Shown: piece after piece, positions 1-8,795 of the stretch
Position numbering within the stretch: position 1 is the stretch's first letter
Layout: each line of letters starts with the position of its first letter
Source: Croceitalea sp947503285
GTDB taxonomy: Bacteria > Bacteroidota > Bacteroidia > Flavobacteriales > Flavobacteriaceae
NCBI RefSeq assembly: GCF_036985505.1
Contig: NZ_BTGQ01000006.1
Location: 186,001 to 250,000 of the forward strand
Length of the DNA: 64,000 nt
Reading direction: 5' to 3'
Notes under the pieces: model-generated
Seen by the model: only the letters and a program-made list of their open reading frames with translations
Databases searched by the model: none
Told to the model about the DNA's origin: nothing
Made by a program: the position numbers and the translations under genes

Positions 1-1
1 G

Positions 2-1540
2 TTTTTCCCCACGGGTGAAGCCCCTGATTTTCTAAACTACGACGAAGGTGCCCGGTTCTCTAATAGGTTCAACGATTTTGTCTATACTTTGGATGCCGTA
101 GGTTCTTACAAAACAGATCTTTGGGAGGGCATAAATTCCAGAACTTCCCTTGGATTCCAATATTTACAGAATCTTTCGCAAGGCACCTTCGCAACCGGTC
201 TTCAGTTGGTTGCGGGTAGTAATTCTATTGCGGGGGCAGCAGTAACACAAAGTAACGAACAGACCATCGAGTCGCGTACCGTAGGGGTCTTTGTGGAGGA
301 ACAGATCGGTTTTAATGACAAATTGTTCGTGACAGGTGCCGTACGGGCCGATCGCGGGAGTTCTTTTGGTGCCTCGTTCAATTCGGTATTTTACCCCAAA
401 GTGAGTGCTTCTTGGCTGATTTCGGAAGAAGAATTTTTCAATGATTCCGACAAATATGGCATAAGCTCGTTACGGCTTAGGGGAGCCTGGGGAGCCTCGG
501 GGGTACAACCGGGCACCAATGATGCGCTGAGGTTTTTCAATCCCATAGCCGCTACACTGGACGGACAAAGTGTTACCGGGGTCACTATTGGCAGCGTTGG
601 AAACTCCGACTTAACCCCAGAGCGGTCAACGGAAGTTGAGTTCGGCTTTGATGCGAAACTATTGTCCGAAAAAATTGGCTTTGAAATGACCTATTTTAAT
701 AAACGTACCGAAGATGCTCTTATATTTAGGCAATTGCCCTTATCGCTCGGCGTGGGCGAAGGGCGCTTTGAAAATTTGGGTTCCGTTAAAAACTCGGGTA
801 TTGAAATTGGATTGAATACAAGAATCATCGAAACCGATAAGTTTTTCTTTGGGGTGGATTTTGTGGGTTCGTTCATAGATAATGAATTGATAGAATTGGG
901 TGAGGGCATACAACCGGTCATTTTTGGTCAACAACGTCACGTTGAAGGCTTTCCCCTTGGCGGTTACTGGGATGAAACCTATACTTTTAACGATGCCAAT
1001 GGCGATGGTTTCATTGGGCAGGATGAGATACAAGTTGGGGAAGTAGGGTACTTAGGTACGCCGTTTGCCACTACTGATATTTCATTTACCCCAACACTTA
1101 GTTTTTTCGAAAATCAATTTGTGCTAAGAGGACTCCTAAACTACAGGGGTGGTCAAAAACTTTATAACAACACCGGTTCTTGGCGAAACGGGAATAGTAA
1201 CAACCAAGAACTGAACGATCCCAATGCCTCGCTTGCCGATCAGGCAAGGGCCGTTGCATCAAAATTTTTGGGCACTAATGCTGGTTATATTGAAGATGCT
1301 TCGTTTTGGAGGCTTCGTGAAATTTCGTTGACCTATAATGCGCCTGTCACCTTTTCGAGTCAACTTGGTTTTGACCGTATAAGCCTGACGCTTTCCGGGC
1401 AAAACTTGGGTGTATGGACCGACTACACGGGACTTGATCCCGAAATAAGTTCTGAGGGGCAAGCCAATTTTACTACTGAGGAATTTCTCAGTCAACCACC
1501 CGTGCGTTCTTGGAAAGCAAGGCTAAACCTATCTTTTTAA
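2..1540 (+). CDS. SusC/RagA-type TonB-dependent receptor, C-terminal part
   Basis: The frame is open from base 2, so the signal peptide, carboxypeptidase-like domain and plug lie outside the window to the left. The visible 512 residues are the beta-barrel of an outer-membrane receptor that takes up glycans or peptides with energy from TonB-ExbB-ExbD. Seen: the SusC-typical stretch LTPERSTEVEFGFD near visible residue 205, WRLREISLTYNAP near the end, and a C-terminus KARLNLSF that ends in Phe as barrel proteins do. It stops 19 bp before a SusD-family gene, the usual partner, so the two should form one uptake complex. The substrate cannot be told; no glycoside hydrolase or peptidase follows directly. 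Confidence 0.93.
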   Translation, partial: FFPTGEAPDFLNYDEGARFSNRFNDFVYTLDAVGSYKTDLWEGINSRTSLGFQYLQNLSQGTFATGLQLVAGSNSIAGAAVTQSNEQTIESRTVGVFVEEQIGFNDKLFVTGAVRADRGSSFGASFNSVFYPKVSASWLISEEEFFNDSDKYGISSLRLRGAWGASGVQPGTNDALRFFNPIAATLDGQSVTGVTIGSVGNSDLTPERSTEVEFGFDAKLLSEKIGFEMTYFNKRTEDALIFRQLPLSLGVGEGRFENLGSVKNSGIEIGLNTRIIETDKFFFGVDFVGSFIDNELIELGEGIQPVIFGQQRHVEGFPLGGYWDETYTFNDANGDGFIGQDEIQVGEVGYLGTPFATTDISFTPTLSFFENQFVLRGLLNYRGGQKLYNNTGSWRNGNSNNQELNDPNASLADQARAVASKFLGTNAGYIEDASFWRLREISLTYNAPVTFSSQLGFDRISLTLSGQNLGVWTDYTGLDPEISSEGQANFTTEEFLSQPPVRSWKARLNLSF

Positions 1541-1559
1541 CATTAAAAAATCTAAGAAA

Positions 1560-2897
1560 ATGAGAACATTACTGAAAATAAAAAACAACTATTCCAGATT
1601 GATCTTTAATGTCGTTGTTTTGGTTGTACTTACATCGTTGAGTATATCTTGCGATTCGGTGGTAGAAGTTACAGATCCTGATATTGTTACACCGGAATCG
1701 CTTAATAGCGAAGCCGGTATACAAACCCTGCGCGCGGGTTCTTTGGGAGATCTTGCCGTGGCCATGAGCGGTTCCGCAGCAGGCCATGGGGCTACCACGG
1801 GCCTAATCGTTATGAGCGGCCTTATGGCTGATGAGTATAGTTATTCTGGAACCTTCCCCACTAGACGTGAGGCTGATACCCGAAACCTTCAAGATATTAA
1901 CGGTGACATAAATACAATTTATGGTAACCTGCACAGATCACGAACCGGGGCCGAAACTACTATAGACCTTCTTGCCAATTTCGGCGGAAATCCAGAAGTG
2001 GAAAGCGAGATGCAAAGTATCGTTGGGTATGCCTATGTCATGTTCGCAGAAACCTTTTGCGGTGGGGTTCCCTTTAGCAAGGCACCTGCCGACGGAGGTG
2101 AATTGATCTATGGCGAGCCTTTGACTACTGAGCAAATGTTTAATGCTGCGGTCGAATGGTTTGATCAAGCCATCACCAACGCCGGCAGCAACGATAAATT
2201 GGCCAACCTGGGGCGGTTAGGCAAGGCCCGCTCCCTTTTGGGCCTAGGACAAATTGATGCCGCGGCTGGCGAAGTATCTGCTGTTCCATCAGATTTTGTT
2301 TACAATATTGAACAATCAGACAACAGTCGTAGACAAGAGAACGGTATTTATATAATGACCACTGTTCGCCGTCAGTTTTCTATAGCAGATGGCAAAGGCG
2401 GCAATGGTCTAATGTACCGCTCCGCTATGGATCCCTGGACACCTTGGGACGGGGGCACGGAATTTGGACAAGATGATATTACCCTGTATTACAACCAACT
2501 CAAATTCAATTCCTCCAGTGTACCCGTGGCCTTGGCCTCAGGAATAGAAGCAAGGTTGATCGAAGCCGAGGCGGCCGCTAGTGCAGATGATGCCCAAACC
2601 GTCGAGAATATACATAATGAACTTAGGGCCGCAATGGGTCTATCAGAGTTAGACCTCTCAGGAATTAGTGGCGAAGACCTGTTGCTGGCCCATTTTTCAG
2701 AACGTGCCTTTTGGTTGTTCAGTACAGGTCATCGACTGGGAGACCTAAGAAGACTTGTGGATGTTTATGATATGATGCCCTCAAGTGTGTTTCCATGGGG
2801 GCCTTATTTCAAGGGAGGGGAATATAATCCCAATCTTAAATTTCTAGTCCCACAGTCAGAATCGAACAACCCCAATTATGTTGGCTGTTTGGATTGA
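1560..2897 (+). CDS. SusD/RagB-family surface lipoprotein
   Basis: Outer-membrane lipoprotein that forms the substrate-binding lid over its SusC partner just upstream. Signal sequence with a lipobox ending in Cys31 (LSISC), then an alpha-helical TPR-like SusD fold; the segment AYVMFAETFCGGVPFS at about residues 157-172 and the C-terminal ERAFWLFSTGHRLGDLRR are family hallmarks. At 445 residues it is on the short side for SusD proteins (often 480-600), of the compact RagB/SusD type. ATG start chosen because it gives a complete lipoprotein signal. A strong terminator follows, so the SusCD unit probably ends here. Confidence 0.92.
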   Translation: MRTLLKIKNNYSRLIFNVVVLVVLTSLSISCDSVVEVTDPDIVTPESLNSEAGIQTLRAGSLGDLAVAMSGSAAGHGATTGLIVMSGLMADEYSYSGTFPTRREADTRNLQDINGDINTIYGNLHRSRTGAETTIDLLANFGGNPEVESEMQSIVGYAYVMFAETFCGGVPFSKAPADGGELIYGEPLTTEQMFNAAVEWFDQAITNAGSNDKLANLGRLGKARSLLGLGQIDAAAGEVSAVPSDFVYNIEQSDNSRRQENGIYIMTTVRRQFSIADGKGGNGLMYRSAMDPWTPWDGGTEFGQDDITLYYNQLKFNSSSVPVALASGIEARLIEAEAAASADDAQTVENIHNELRAAMGLSELDLSGISGEDLLLAHFSERAFWLFSTGHRLGDLRRLVDVYDMMPSSVFPWGPYFKGGEYNPNLKFLVPQSESNNPNYVGCLD

Positions 2898-2920
2898 AAA
2901 TATTTGAAAATGTCATACAA

Positions 2921-2956
2921 AAAAGAGAGGAGGCTTTTTAGGGCCTCTTTTCTTTT
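2921..2956 (+). terminator. Rho-independent terminator after the SusCD pair
   Basis: Inverted repeat AAAAGAGAGGAGGC / GCCTCTTTTCTTTT around a short loop, giving about 14 base pairs counting G-U pairs, followed by T-rich sequence. It lies 23 bp after the SusD stop codon. Confidence 0.75.
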
Positions 2957-2994
2957 TAAGTTTGCTGAAGGCAAAGTTGTCAATTACATTTTTT

Positions 2995-5535
2995 ATGAAA
3001 AACCTGTTAGCGATTCCAAAATTTGAACGTTCTGGAAGCTTCATTTTCTTATGTGCCTTGTTTTTGTTGTCCGGCACCGCTGGCCTTATATTCCAAGTGA
3101 TTTGGATGTACCGGCTGGGACTTGTTTTCGGGAATGCGGCGTATGCAACAGCTGCAACATTATCCGCTTTTTTTCTCGGATTGGCCCTTGGGGGACGGTT
3201 TTTTGGCAAGGCTTCCGCCCGTTTTAAACGTCCACTTCGCTTATATGGCTTTATGGAGCTAGGTATTGCCGTAACGGCACTCTTGTTGGTTCCTGGCCTC
3301 CATTTCTACGAAAAGTACTATTCTGATATCGTATCTTTTTTAGGGGTTTCAAGAAGCGTTCTCTTAGTCATCAAGTTTGTATTTGGTATTTCATTACTTT
3401 TTTTTCCTTCATTTTTAATGGGAGGCACCTTTCCCGTTTTGGCACAGTACATCGGGAAAAATCGAATTGACCTTTCAAGACGTGGAACGATTTTGTATGC
3501 CGTAAATACCTTAGGGGCCGCTCTAGGTGCTTTTGCTGCCGCGTTTTATTTGTTAGCTAGGTACGGGGTCAGTGCAACCTATGGCTTTGCCATGGCCCTG
3601 GCTCTTTCCGTAGGGGTTCTGGCGCTTGTTATCGACCGCTTTTATAAGACTCCCCACCCAGCTGCTCTTGAAGCCTTCGATTGGCCTGAAAAGCACGAAA
3701 AATCCACTTACGCTACATCCGAATTGGGTTATGGCCAATTCATCACGGTCGCCTTTTTTTCCGGGGCCTTGGCACTAGCGGCCGAAACCTTATGGACTAA
3801 AATGTTAGCCCAAGTTTTACAAAATTCGGTCTATTCGTTCGCTGCAATATTGGTAGTGTTCCTTTTATCCCTAGGGCTTGGCGGTATTTTATCCCATGTG
3901 CTGGTAAGGCTAAGGGCGCCGTCAACAAAATTTTTGATCTTATTGTTGGCCTCGGCCGCAATTTTGATAGGAATATCTCCAACGGTATTCAGTACTGTGA
4001 CAAACGGACTTGAGTACCTTGCAGTGAACGCATCTTGGCTTACATATATATGGTCCGTCTTTAAACTAAGCCTAATAGTAATTATGCCTCCAACTATTAT
4101 TTTAGGTGCCGTGTTTCCCTTTCTGTTGAAAGCGGCCCCTACAATCCATATGCCATCTGGGATAATCGCGGGCAAATTAGTACTCTACAATTCGTTGGGC
4201 GGCTTTGTGGGACCGGTAGTGGCAGGTTTTGTTCTATTTGATTTGGTCGGCCTCTGGAATAGTATAAAAATCATTGCTGTTCTGTATGGCATCTTAGCTC
4301 TATTGATTGTTTTCCCAGCATCCGGAAAAAAGAAAATTATTCAACTTTTATTACCAGTTGCATTGATTTTCGGAATATTCGTGTTGAAAAACCCACCTCT
4401 TGTACAATTGAAAACAGGAGAAAAAGTACTGGATTATTGGCAATCAAGCGACGGTGTCGTCTCTATAATACAATTGGCGGGAAATTTAGAGATGCGATTA
4501 GATAATTTTTATGTGCTCGGGGATTCGAAATCGTTTTTGGTCGAGCAAATGCAGGCCCATGTTCCGCTTATGATACATTCAGCACCTAAAAATGTGGCGT
4601 TTTTGGGACTGGGTACCGGCATCACGGCAGGTGCCGCGTTTAATCATGATGTAGAAAATGTAGTAGCCGTTGAACTGGTGTCCAACGTGGTTACTGCGGC
4701 AAAACGTTATTTTTCACCTTGGACCAATGGACTTTTCAAAGATAAACGGGCGCATATCGTAGCTGACGATGCCAGAAACTTTCTTCTGGGCGCCAATAAG
4801 AAATTCGACGTTATTATCGGAGACCTTTTTACCCCGTGGCATGCGGGTACGGGAAGTCTTTACACCCTTGAGCATTTTGAACAAGTTAAAAAGCGATTAT
4901 CGCCCGGTGGCATCTTTGCGCAATGGTTACCGCTATACCAGCTTACACCTGAGAACTTCAATACCATTGCCGCTACATTTGCAGCCGTTTATCCACAAGT
5001 GACACTCTGGCGGGCCGATTTTTCCACGGACCGGGCCAGTATCGTACTCGTTGGCCAGGAAGCAGGCTCACAGCTTAACGATAATACCTTACGCAAAAAT
5101 ATTGTCCATGTAGTGGGTAAGCAAATTGACCCGGAAAACAACCACATGGCCGGTCTTTTTTATCTAGGTAACTTGGAGGCCATTAGAAATCGGTTGTCGG
5201 GTGTTGAACTGAATACCGATGACAGAAGGTCTGTTGAATTTAAGGCACCTATTCTATCGCAACAAGCCAATTCGGGCAGTGCAAGCTATATTACAGGCAA
5301 GGAGTTGGATGATTTGTTGACCTTATTAAATACTAATCTTCCTGCTGGGAAAGACCCCTATCTTTCCAACTTGGCAGAGGAAGAAATTCGATTTGTAAAA
5401 GTGGGGGCGCTTTACCATCGTTATTTGCGATATGTCAGTACCGGGGAAGAAGATAAGGCAAAAAAAATACGGGAACAGATACAGTTCTTGGCACCGGACT
5501 TTTTACAGACGGAGACCAAAGCTATTGATGAATAG
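2995..5535 (+). CDS. Polytopic membrane protein fused to a spermidine-synthase-like domain
   Basis: 846 residues from the ATG at 2995; a TTG at 2962 would add 11 residues. The N-terminal half (to about residue 460) is strongly hydrophobic with a dozen or so membrane helices, like the MFS-like part of bacterial fused MFS/spermidine synthases. The C-terminal part has a Rossmann methyltransferase-like fold: GLGTGITAG at about residues 538-546, DDARNFLL, and GDLFTPWHAGTGSLYTLEHF. True aminopropyltransferases carry a GGGDG-type loop with an acidic residue; here it reads GLGTG, so polyamine synthesis is doubtful and the substrate is unknown. It stands alone between the SusCD terminator and a truncated gene. 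Confidence 0.8.
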   Translation: MKNLLAIPKFERSGSFIFLCALFLLSGTAGLIFQVIWMYRLGLVFGNAAYATAATLSAFFLGLALGGRFFGKASARFKRPLRLYGFMELGIAVTALLLVPGLHFYEKYYSDIVSFLGVSRSVLLVIKFVFGISLLFFPSFLMGGTFPVLAQYIGKNRIDLSRRGTILYAVNTLGAALGAFAAAFYLLARYGVSATYGFAMALALSVGVLALVIDRFYKTPHPAALEAFDWPEKHEKSTYATSELGYGQFITVAFFSGALALAAETLWTKMLAQVLQNSVYSFAAILVVFLLSLGLGGILSHVLVRLRAPSTKFLILLLASAAILIGISPTVFSTVTNGLEYLAVNASWLTYIWSVFKLSLIVIMPPTIILGAVFPFLLKAAPTIHMPSGIIAGKLVLYNSLGGFVGPVVAGFVLFDLVGLWNSIKIIAVLYGILALLIVFPASGKKKIIQLLLPVALIFGIFVLKNPPLVQLKTGEKVLDYWQSSDGVVSIIQLAGNLEMRLDNFYVLGDSKSFLVEQMQAHVPLMIHSAPKNVAFLGLGTGITAGAAFNHDVENVVAVELVSNVVTAAKRYFSPWTNGLFKDKRAHIVADDARNFLLGANKKFDVIIGDLFTPWHAGTGSLYTLEHFEQVKKRLSPGGIFAQWLPLYQLTPENFNTIAATFAAVYPQVTLWRADFSTDRASIVLVGQEAGSQLNDNTLRKNIVHVVGKQIDPENNHMAGLFYLGNLEAIRNRLSGVELNTDDRRSVEFKAPILSQQANSGSASYITGKELDDLLTLLNTNLPAGKDPYLSNLAEEEIRFVKVGALYHRYLRYVSTGEEDKAKKIREQIQFLAPDFLQTETKAIDE

Positions 5536-5605
5536 AATAAGGGAATACCAACAAACAAGAAATAAAATGAATTACCAAAAAACAACTGGACCGATCAAGA
5601 ACTAT

Positions 5606-5947
5606 ATGAAACAAGTAAGCAACAAACCATTCTTTTTTTCGATTCCAATAATCATATCCATACTATCTTTTAGTCTTTCCTTTGCGCAACAAGATATCAT
5701 CGATAAGGCCATAGCGGTTTCGGGAACCGAAAAATTGAAAAATGCAAAGGCTTCATTTGATTTTAGGGATTATCAGTATACATACAAAAGAAACCAAGGG
5801 CGATTTGAATACACAAGAATCGGCAAGAAAGGCGATGGCACGGAAATACGGGATGTCTATACCAATAAGGGGCTGGTCCGCTATGTGGCCGATACCTGTA
5901 CGTCTTCAAACGAATTAGGACTGTCCCGATCCAAAGTTAAGTCATAG
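5606..5947 (+). pseudogene. DUF6503-like exported protein, 3' end removed at the IS
   Basis: N-terminal fragment of an exported protein: signal peptide from the ATG at 5606 (an ATG at 5567 is also in frame) ending at LSFAQQ, then DIIDKAIAVSGTEKL, FDFRDYQY, GRFEYTR and DVYTNKGLVRYV. These match my recollection of the DUF6503 family of Bacteroidota, normally over 200 residues. About 104 native residues remain; the last ten (to the stop at 5947) are read from the inverted repeat of the insertion sequence. No continuation is seen on the far side of the element. The family assignment is from memory of motifs and is moderate; the truncation is seen directly. Confidence 0.65.
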
Positions 5948-5950
5948 TTT
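5917..5950 (+). repeat. Left terminal inverted repeat of the IS
   Basis: Begins (A)GGACTGTCCCGATCC and pairs with the right-end repeat. It contains the stop codon of orfB and supplies the false C-terminus of the truncated gene to its left. Confidence 0.8.
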
Positions 5951-6919
5951 CAACTTTTGAATTAGGTGCTCTTTCCTTCTTTTGAGCATCGTTCTTTTCT
6001 TTATCGATTTACGTTTTTCCAATATCTTTTTGTCCCTTCCGAAATATACGGCTGCCGGTGTCAGGTTGTCCAATGATTCGTGGTATCTCCTGTTGTTGTA
6101 ATAGTCCACGAACTCTTCCAACCTTTCCTTGAGTTCCCCCGGCATATAGTAGTTGTCCAGTTTGATGATGTTCTTCATCGAACGGTGGTAACGCTCTATC
6201 TTGCCCTGCGTCTGTGGATGGTTCGGTTTTCCCCGGATATGCTCCATCTCCCTTTCCTTTATGAACTCCTTCAGTTCGCCACTGATGTAACAGGGCCCGT
6301 TGTCCGACAGGAGCCTTGGCATTTGCCCTTTGGGCAGCGATACCTTTTCCAATGCCCTTCCCACTGTTTTCTTCACATCCCCTGCGTTCATCGAGGGACA
6401 GAGTTCCCAATGGATAATATATCGGCTGTAATCGTCCAGAATGGTCGAGAGATAGTACCAGCCCCACCCGACGATCTTCAGATAGGTGAAGTCCGTCTGC
6501 CACATCTGGTGAACCCTTATGGTCTTGTCCCTGTACTCCTGTGAAGCGGCCATGGTATCAAAAGCAGGGGATGTCACCAGTCCACGTGACTTAAGTATGC
6601 GGTAGACACTGCTCTCCGAGATATAGTATTCCCGCTCATCGGTCATCTTACAGGCAAGTCCGCGACAGGATTCCTCCGGGAAGTCCAGGGCCATCTCCAC
6701 GACCTCCGACCTAATCTTGTCGGGTATCCTGTTCCAATAGGTATTGCGTGCCCTATGGTTGGGCGCAAGTCCGTCAAAGCCACCTTCGAGGTACTTACCG
6801 TACCAGTTGTAGAAGGTGCTCTTGTTTATCCCTATTTCCTTCAATGTCCTGTTCACGCCTATTTCAGATGTCTCCACAAGCCTTATGATCTCGTATTTCT
6901 CCTGTTGGGTAAATCGCAT
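5942..6919 (-). CDS. IS3-family transposase OrfB (DDE integrase)
   Basis: 325 residues. An N-terminal helix-turn-helix region (about 1-60, including KSTFYNWYGKYLEGG) is followed by an rve integrase core. DDE residues are visible in QTDFTYLK (about residue 141), LLSDNGPCY (about 205) and GKIERYHRS (about 241), the last with the usual Glu. The C-terminus is basic. The orfB frame stays open upstream of its ATG, through the A7G run near the end of orfA, so an OrfAB fusion made by -1 frameshifting is possible. It lies 14 bp after orfA within the same element. Confidence 0.92.
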   Translation of the reverse strand: MRFTQQEKYEIIRLVETSEIGVNRTLKEIGINKSTFYNWYGKYLEGGFDGLAPNHRARNTYWNRIPDKIRSEVVEMALDFPEESCRGLACKMTDEREYYISESSVYRILKSRGLVTSPAFDTMAASQEYRDKTIRVHQMWQTDFTYLKIVGWGWYYLSTILDDYSRYIIHWELCPSMNAGDVKKTVGRALEKVSLPKGQMPRLLSDNGPCYISGELKEFIKEREMEHIRGKPNHPQTQGKIERYHRSMKNIIKLDNYYMPGELKERLEEFVDYYNNRRYHESLDNLTPAAVYFGRDKKILEKRKSIKKRTMLKRRKEHLIQKLKL

Positions 6920-6933
6920 GTACTTCCTCCATT

Positions 6934-7278
6934 TTACCCTAAGCCATTGGTACTTTTTTTGAGCACCCGGTTCTGGAGCAACAGTTCGGCCACCGTTTCC
7001 TTAAGCTGGGAGTTCTCCCCACGGAGTTCCTTTACTTCACTGGTATTGGCCTCGCGCATGGTGTCACCCATCAGGCGCTTCTTCCCAGCTTCCAGAAAAT
7101 CCTTGCTCCAACGATAGTACAGTGCCGGGGCAATGCCCTCACGCCTGCAGATGCCGGATACCGATTCCTCGCCCTTGAGACCTTCCAGCACGATACGGAT
7201 CTTTTCCTCTGCAGAAAACTTCCTCCTTGTATTCCTTTTAATGTCCTTTACGATTGATTCCGTGTTCTTCTTTGTCAT
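6934..7278 (-). CDS. IS3-family transposase OrfA (HTH_Tnp_1)
   Basis: 114 residues with a helix-turn-helix of the IS3/IS911 OrfA type: RRKFSAEEKIRIVLEGLKG, then SGICRREGIAPALYYRWSKDFLEAG at about residues 40-64, and a C-terminal leucine-zipper-like coiled coil (VKELRGENSQLKETVAEL). OrfA binds the element ends and regulates the OrfAB transposase. The last codons CTC AAA AAA AGT form a run of seven A and a G, a possible slippage site. Confidence 0.9.
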   Translation of the reverse strand: MTKKNTESIVKDIKRNTRRKFSAEEKIRIVLEGLKGEESVSGICRREGIAPALYYRWSKDFLEAGKKRLMGDTMREANTSEVKELRGENSQLKETVAELLLQNRVLKKSTNGLG

Positions 7279-7336
7279 TTTAAGTGATTTAAATGGTTAA
7301 TGAATCCATCTTCAAGGCTAGCCTTGAAGATAACAA

Positions 7337-7370
7337 AACCATCACTTATCTTTAGACCAAGATCAGTCCA
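7337..7370 (-). repeat. Right terminal inverted repeat of the IS
   Basis: On the minus strand begins (T)GGACTGATCTTGGTC, the mate of the left repeat. It supplies the last codons (SGLILV and stop) of the truncated gene to its right. Confidence 0.8.
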
Positions 7371-7948
7371 CTTTTAGTTGAAGATTTACAAGTTATAATT
7401 TCCTCAGCGTCTTCATCAGATAGATTCTCTAAATTTTCATATTCTAAAATATTAAATAGGACAGTTTTATCTTTCAAATCAGATGTTAACTCCTTTATTG
7501 CAGTTGAGGAAACACAGTTTGAATATGCTTGGGAGACAATAAGATTTCTAATAATATTAAAATTCCCAGTGCTTCCATCTCTAACTTTATCCATCAATGG
7601 ACTAAAAATCGTGTCCCTAACAAAAGTTATTACAGATTTGTCTATTTTCCCTTTTTTCTTTTTTGATGTTATTTTAAACAGAACTAGGTTTAATTCAATT
7701 CCCGCCTCGCCTTCCGATGTCCCTTCAAGGGTTATTGTTGCACTTGTAAAAGGAGGTAGACAGTCGTCCAAGTCCTTTTCGCTTGCGTAAACCGCCCTAC
7801 GGATATCCTCTACAAGCAAACGTATTGGTTCACTATTTTTCCTGAGTTCGCGAAGTCTTTCTTCTTCTGTAAACCGGCCATATTGAGCTGAAATTGGTAC
7901 TGAAAAAAAGCAAAAAATGAGAAATAAGAGTAGAACAGTGGCTTTCAT
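7352..7948 (-). pseudogene. Exported protein of unknown function, 3' end removed at the IS
   Basis: 198 residues as read, with a clear signal peptide (MKATVLLLFLIFCFFSVPISAQ). The middle, EPIRLLVEDIRRAVYASEK followed by FTSATITLEGTSEGEAGIELNL, resembles trypsin-co-occurring (Trypco2-type) domains, but I hold that only loosely. The final residues SGLILV and the stop codon come from the right inverted repeat of the IS, so the native C-terminus is missing. It converges on the other truncated gene from the opposite side of the element, meaning sequence between the two has probably been lost. Its start lies at the edge of an 850-bp stretch without recognised genes. Confidence 0.6.
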
Positions 7949-8795
7949 ATTCGATAATTTTTAAATATTCAAAAAATTAGGAAAGCCAATTTTAGGGTAA
8001 GAAATACACACACCTCATTTCGAGTGGCTTTCAAAATGGGGGAGTTCTACAATCTAGAAAATTTATTTGAAACCCCATTACAGGAAATCCTCATAAAAAC
8101 TGTGGTTTTTCCCCATGTATATCTGCAAATGAATGCCCCGCATTACTTCAATCTTTTTGAAATTTTGATTATCATTGGGGAGAATAAAGTAATCACTCAT
8201 TAGAATTATTTCTCAAAACCGAACTAATATCGAACTAATGAAATTAAAATTACATATAATTAATTCAATATCAATTATTTAAATTAAAATAAGCGATATA
8301 CAGAACGTGTATCATACGATGAAGGAATAGAAAATGATTTTCTTTTAATATAAGAGGGCGTCCAAGTGGCGCCTTTTTTTATTTTATCGCATCAATTTAT
8401 GCGAATTACCAATGAATTACCACTCATAAAAAATGATGATTCTTCTTCATTGCAGGTGAAGCAAAAAAACCGATTTCTGAAGGGGGCAAGATTTCCTTAC
8501 AAGGATTTTCTGTATTAAAAAAAAGTTAAATCTTCCAATTCGTAATCAGTTTACAAAGTTCAGAAAATCGTAGTTTATTGAAATCCAATCAATTCCATAA
8601 ACCTAAAATTAGACCATATAAAACCCATATATATTCTATGGTTTTTATGCAATTCACTAAAACATAGATCTCTTAGCTTTAAGCCAACAACCAATCAACT
8701 TGTCACTTTCAAAAAGTCGCCTCAGGTAAATTTCTATTACGATAGTATTTTGATAGAATCCTTTGATTGGTTCTAACTAAAATCTATTGTTCACA
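7949..8795. other. Long AT-rich intergenic region
   Basis: No open frame with recognisable protein content on either strand. It holds the upstream region of the leftward truncated gene, an orphan terminator-like hairpin near 8355-8380, a second weak hairpin near 8619-8646 (AAAACC-C-ATA pairing with TATGGTTTT, followed by Ts), and the upstream region of the secreted malectin/FN3 gene. I find no exact TAnnTTTG promoter box just before that gene. Confidence 0.6.
8355..8380 (+). terminator. Orphan terminator-like hairpin
   Basis: AGGGCGTC, loop CAAGT, GGCGCCTT, then a run of Ts: eight base pairs including two G-U, with a seven-to-eight base T tract on the plus strand. No rightward gene ends just before it, so it may close a small RNA or the remains of a lost gene. 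Confidence 0.55.

Larger units (their letters stand above)
5917..7370 (-). mobile_element. IS3-family insertion sequence
   Basis: About 1454 bp, carrying two leftward ORFs (orfA, orfB) between imperfect terminal inverted repeats that begin GGACTG. Left end from 5918 and right end from 7369 (reverse complement) match at about 26 of 33 positions with one gap. No 3-5 bp target duplication is visible: left flank reads GAATT, right flank CTTTT. The coding sequences look intact, so the copy may be active, yet both flanking genes end inside it. Only one copy is in the window. Confidence 0.88.

Noticed and set aside
740..1033. Minus-strand open frame of 97 codons inside the SusC gene
   Set aside because: Lies wholly under a gene with clear family motifs and has no recognisable protein content.
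6009..6503. Minus-strand frame of 164 codons inside orfB
   Set aside because: Overlaps the DDE transposase in another frame; no recognisable domain.
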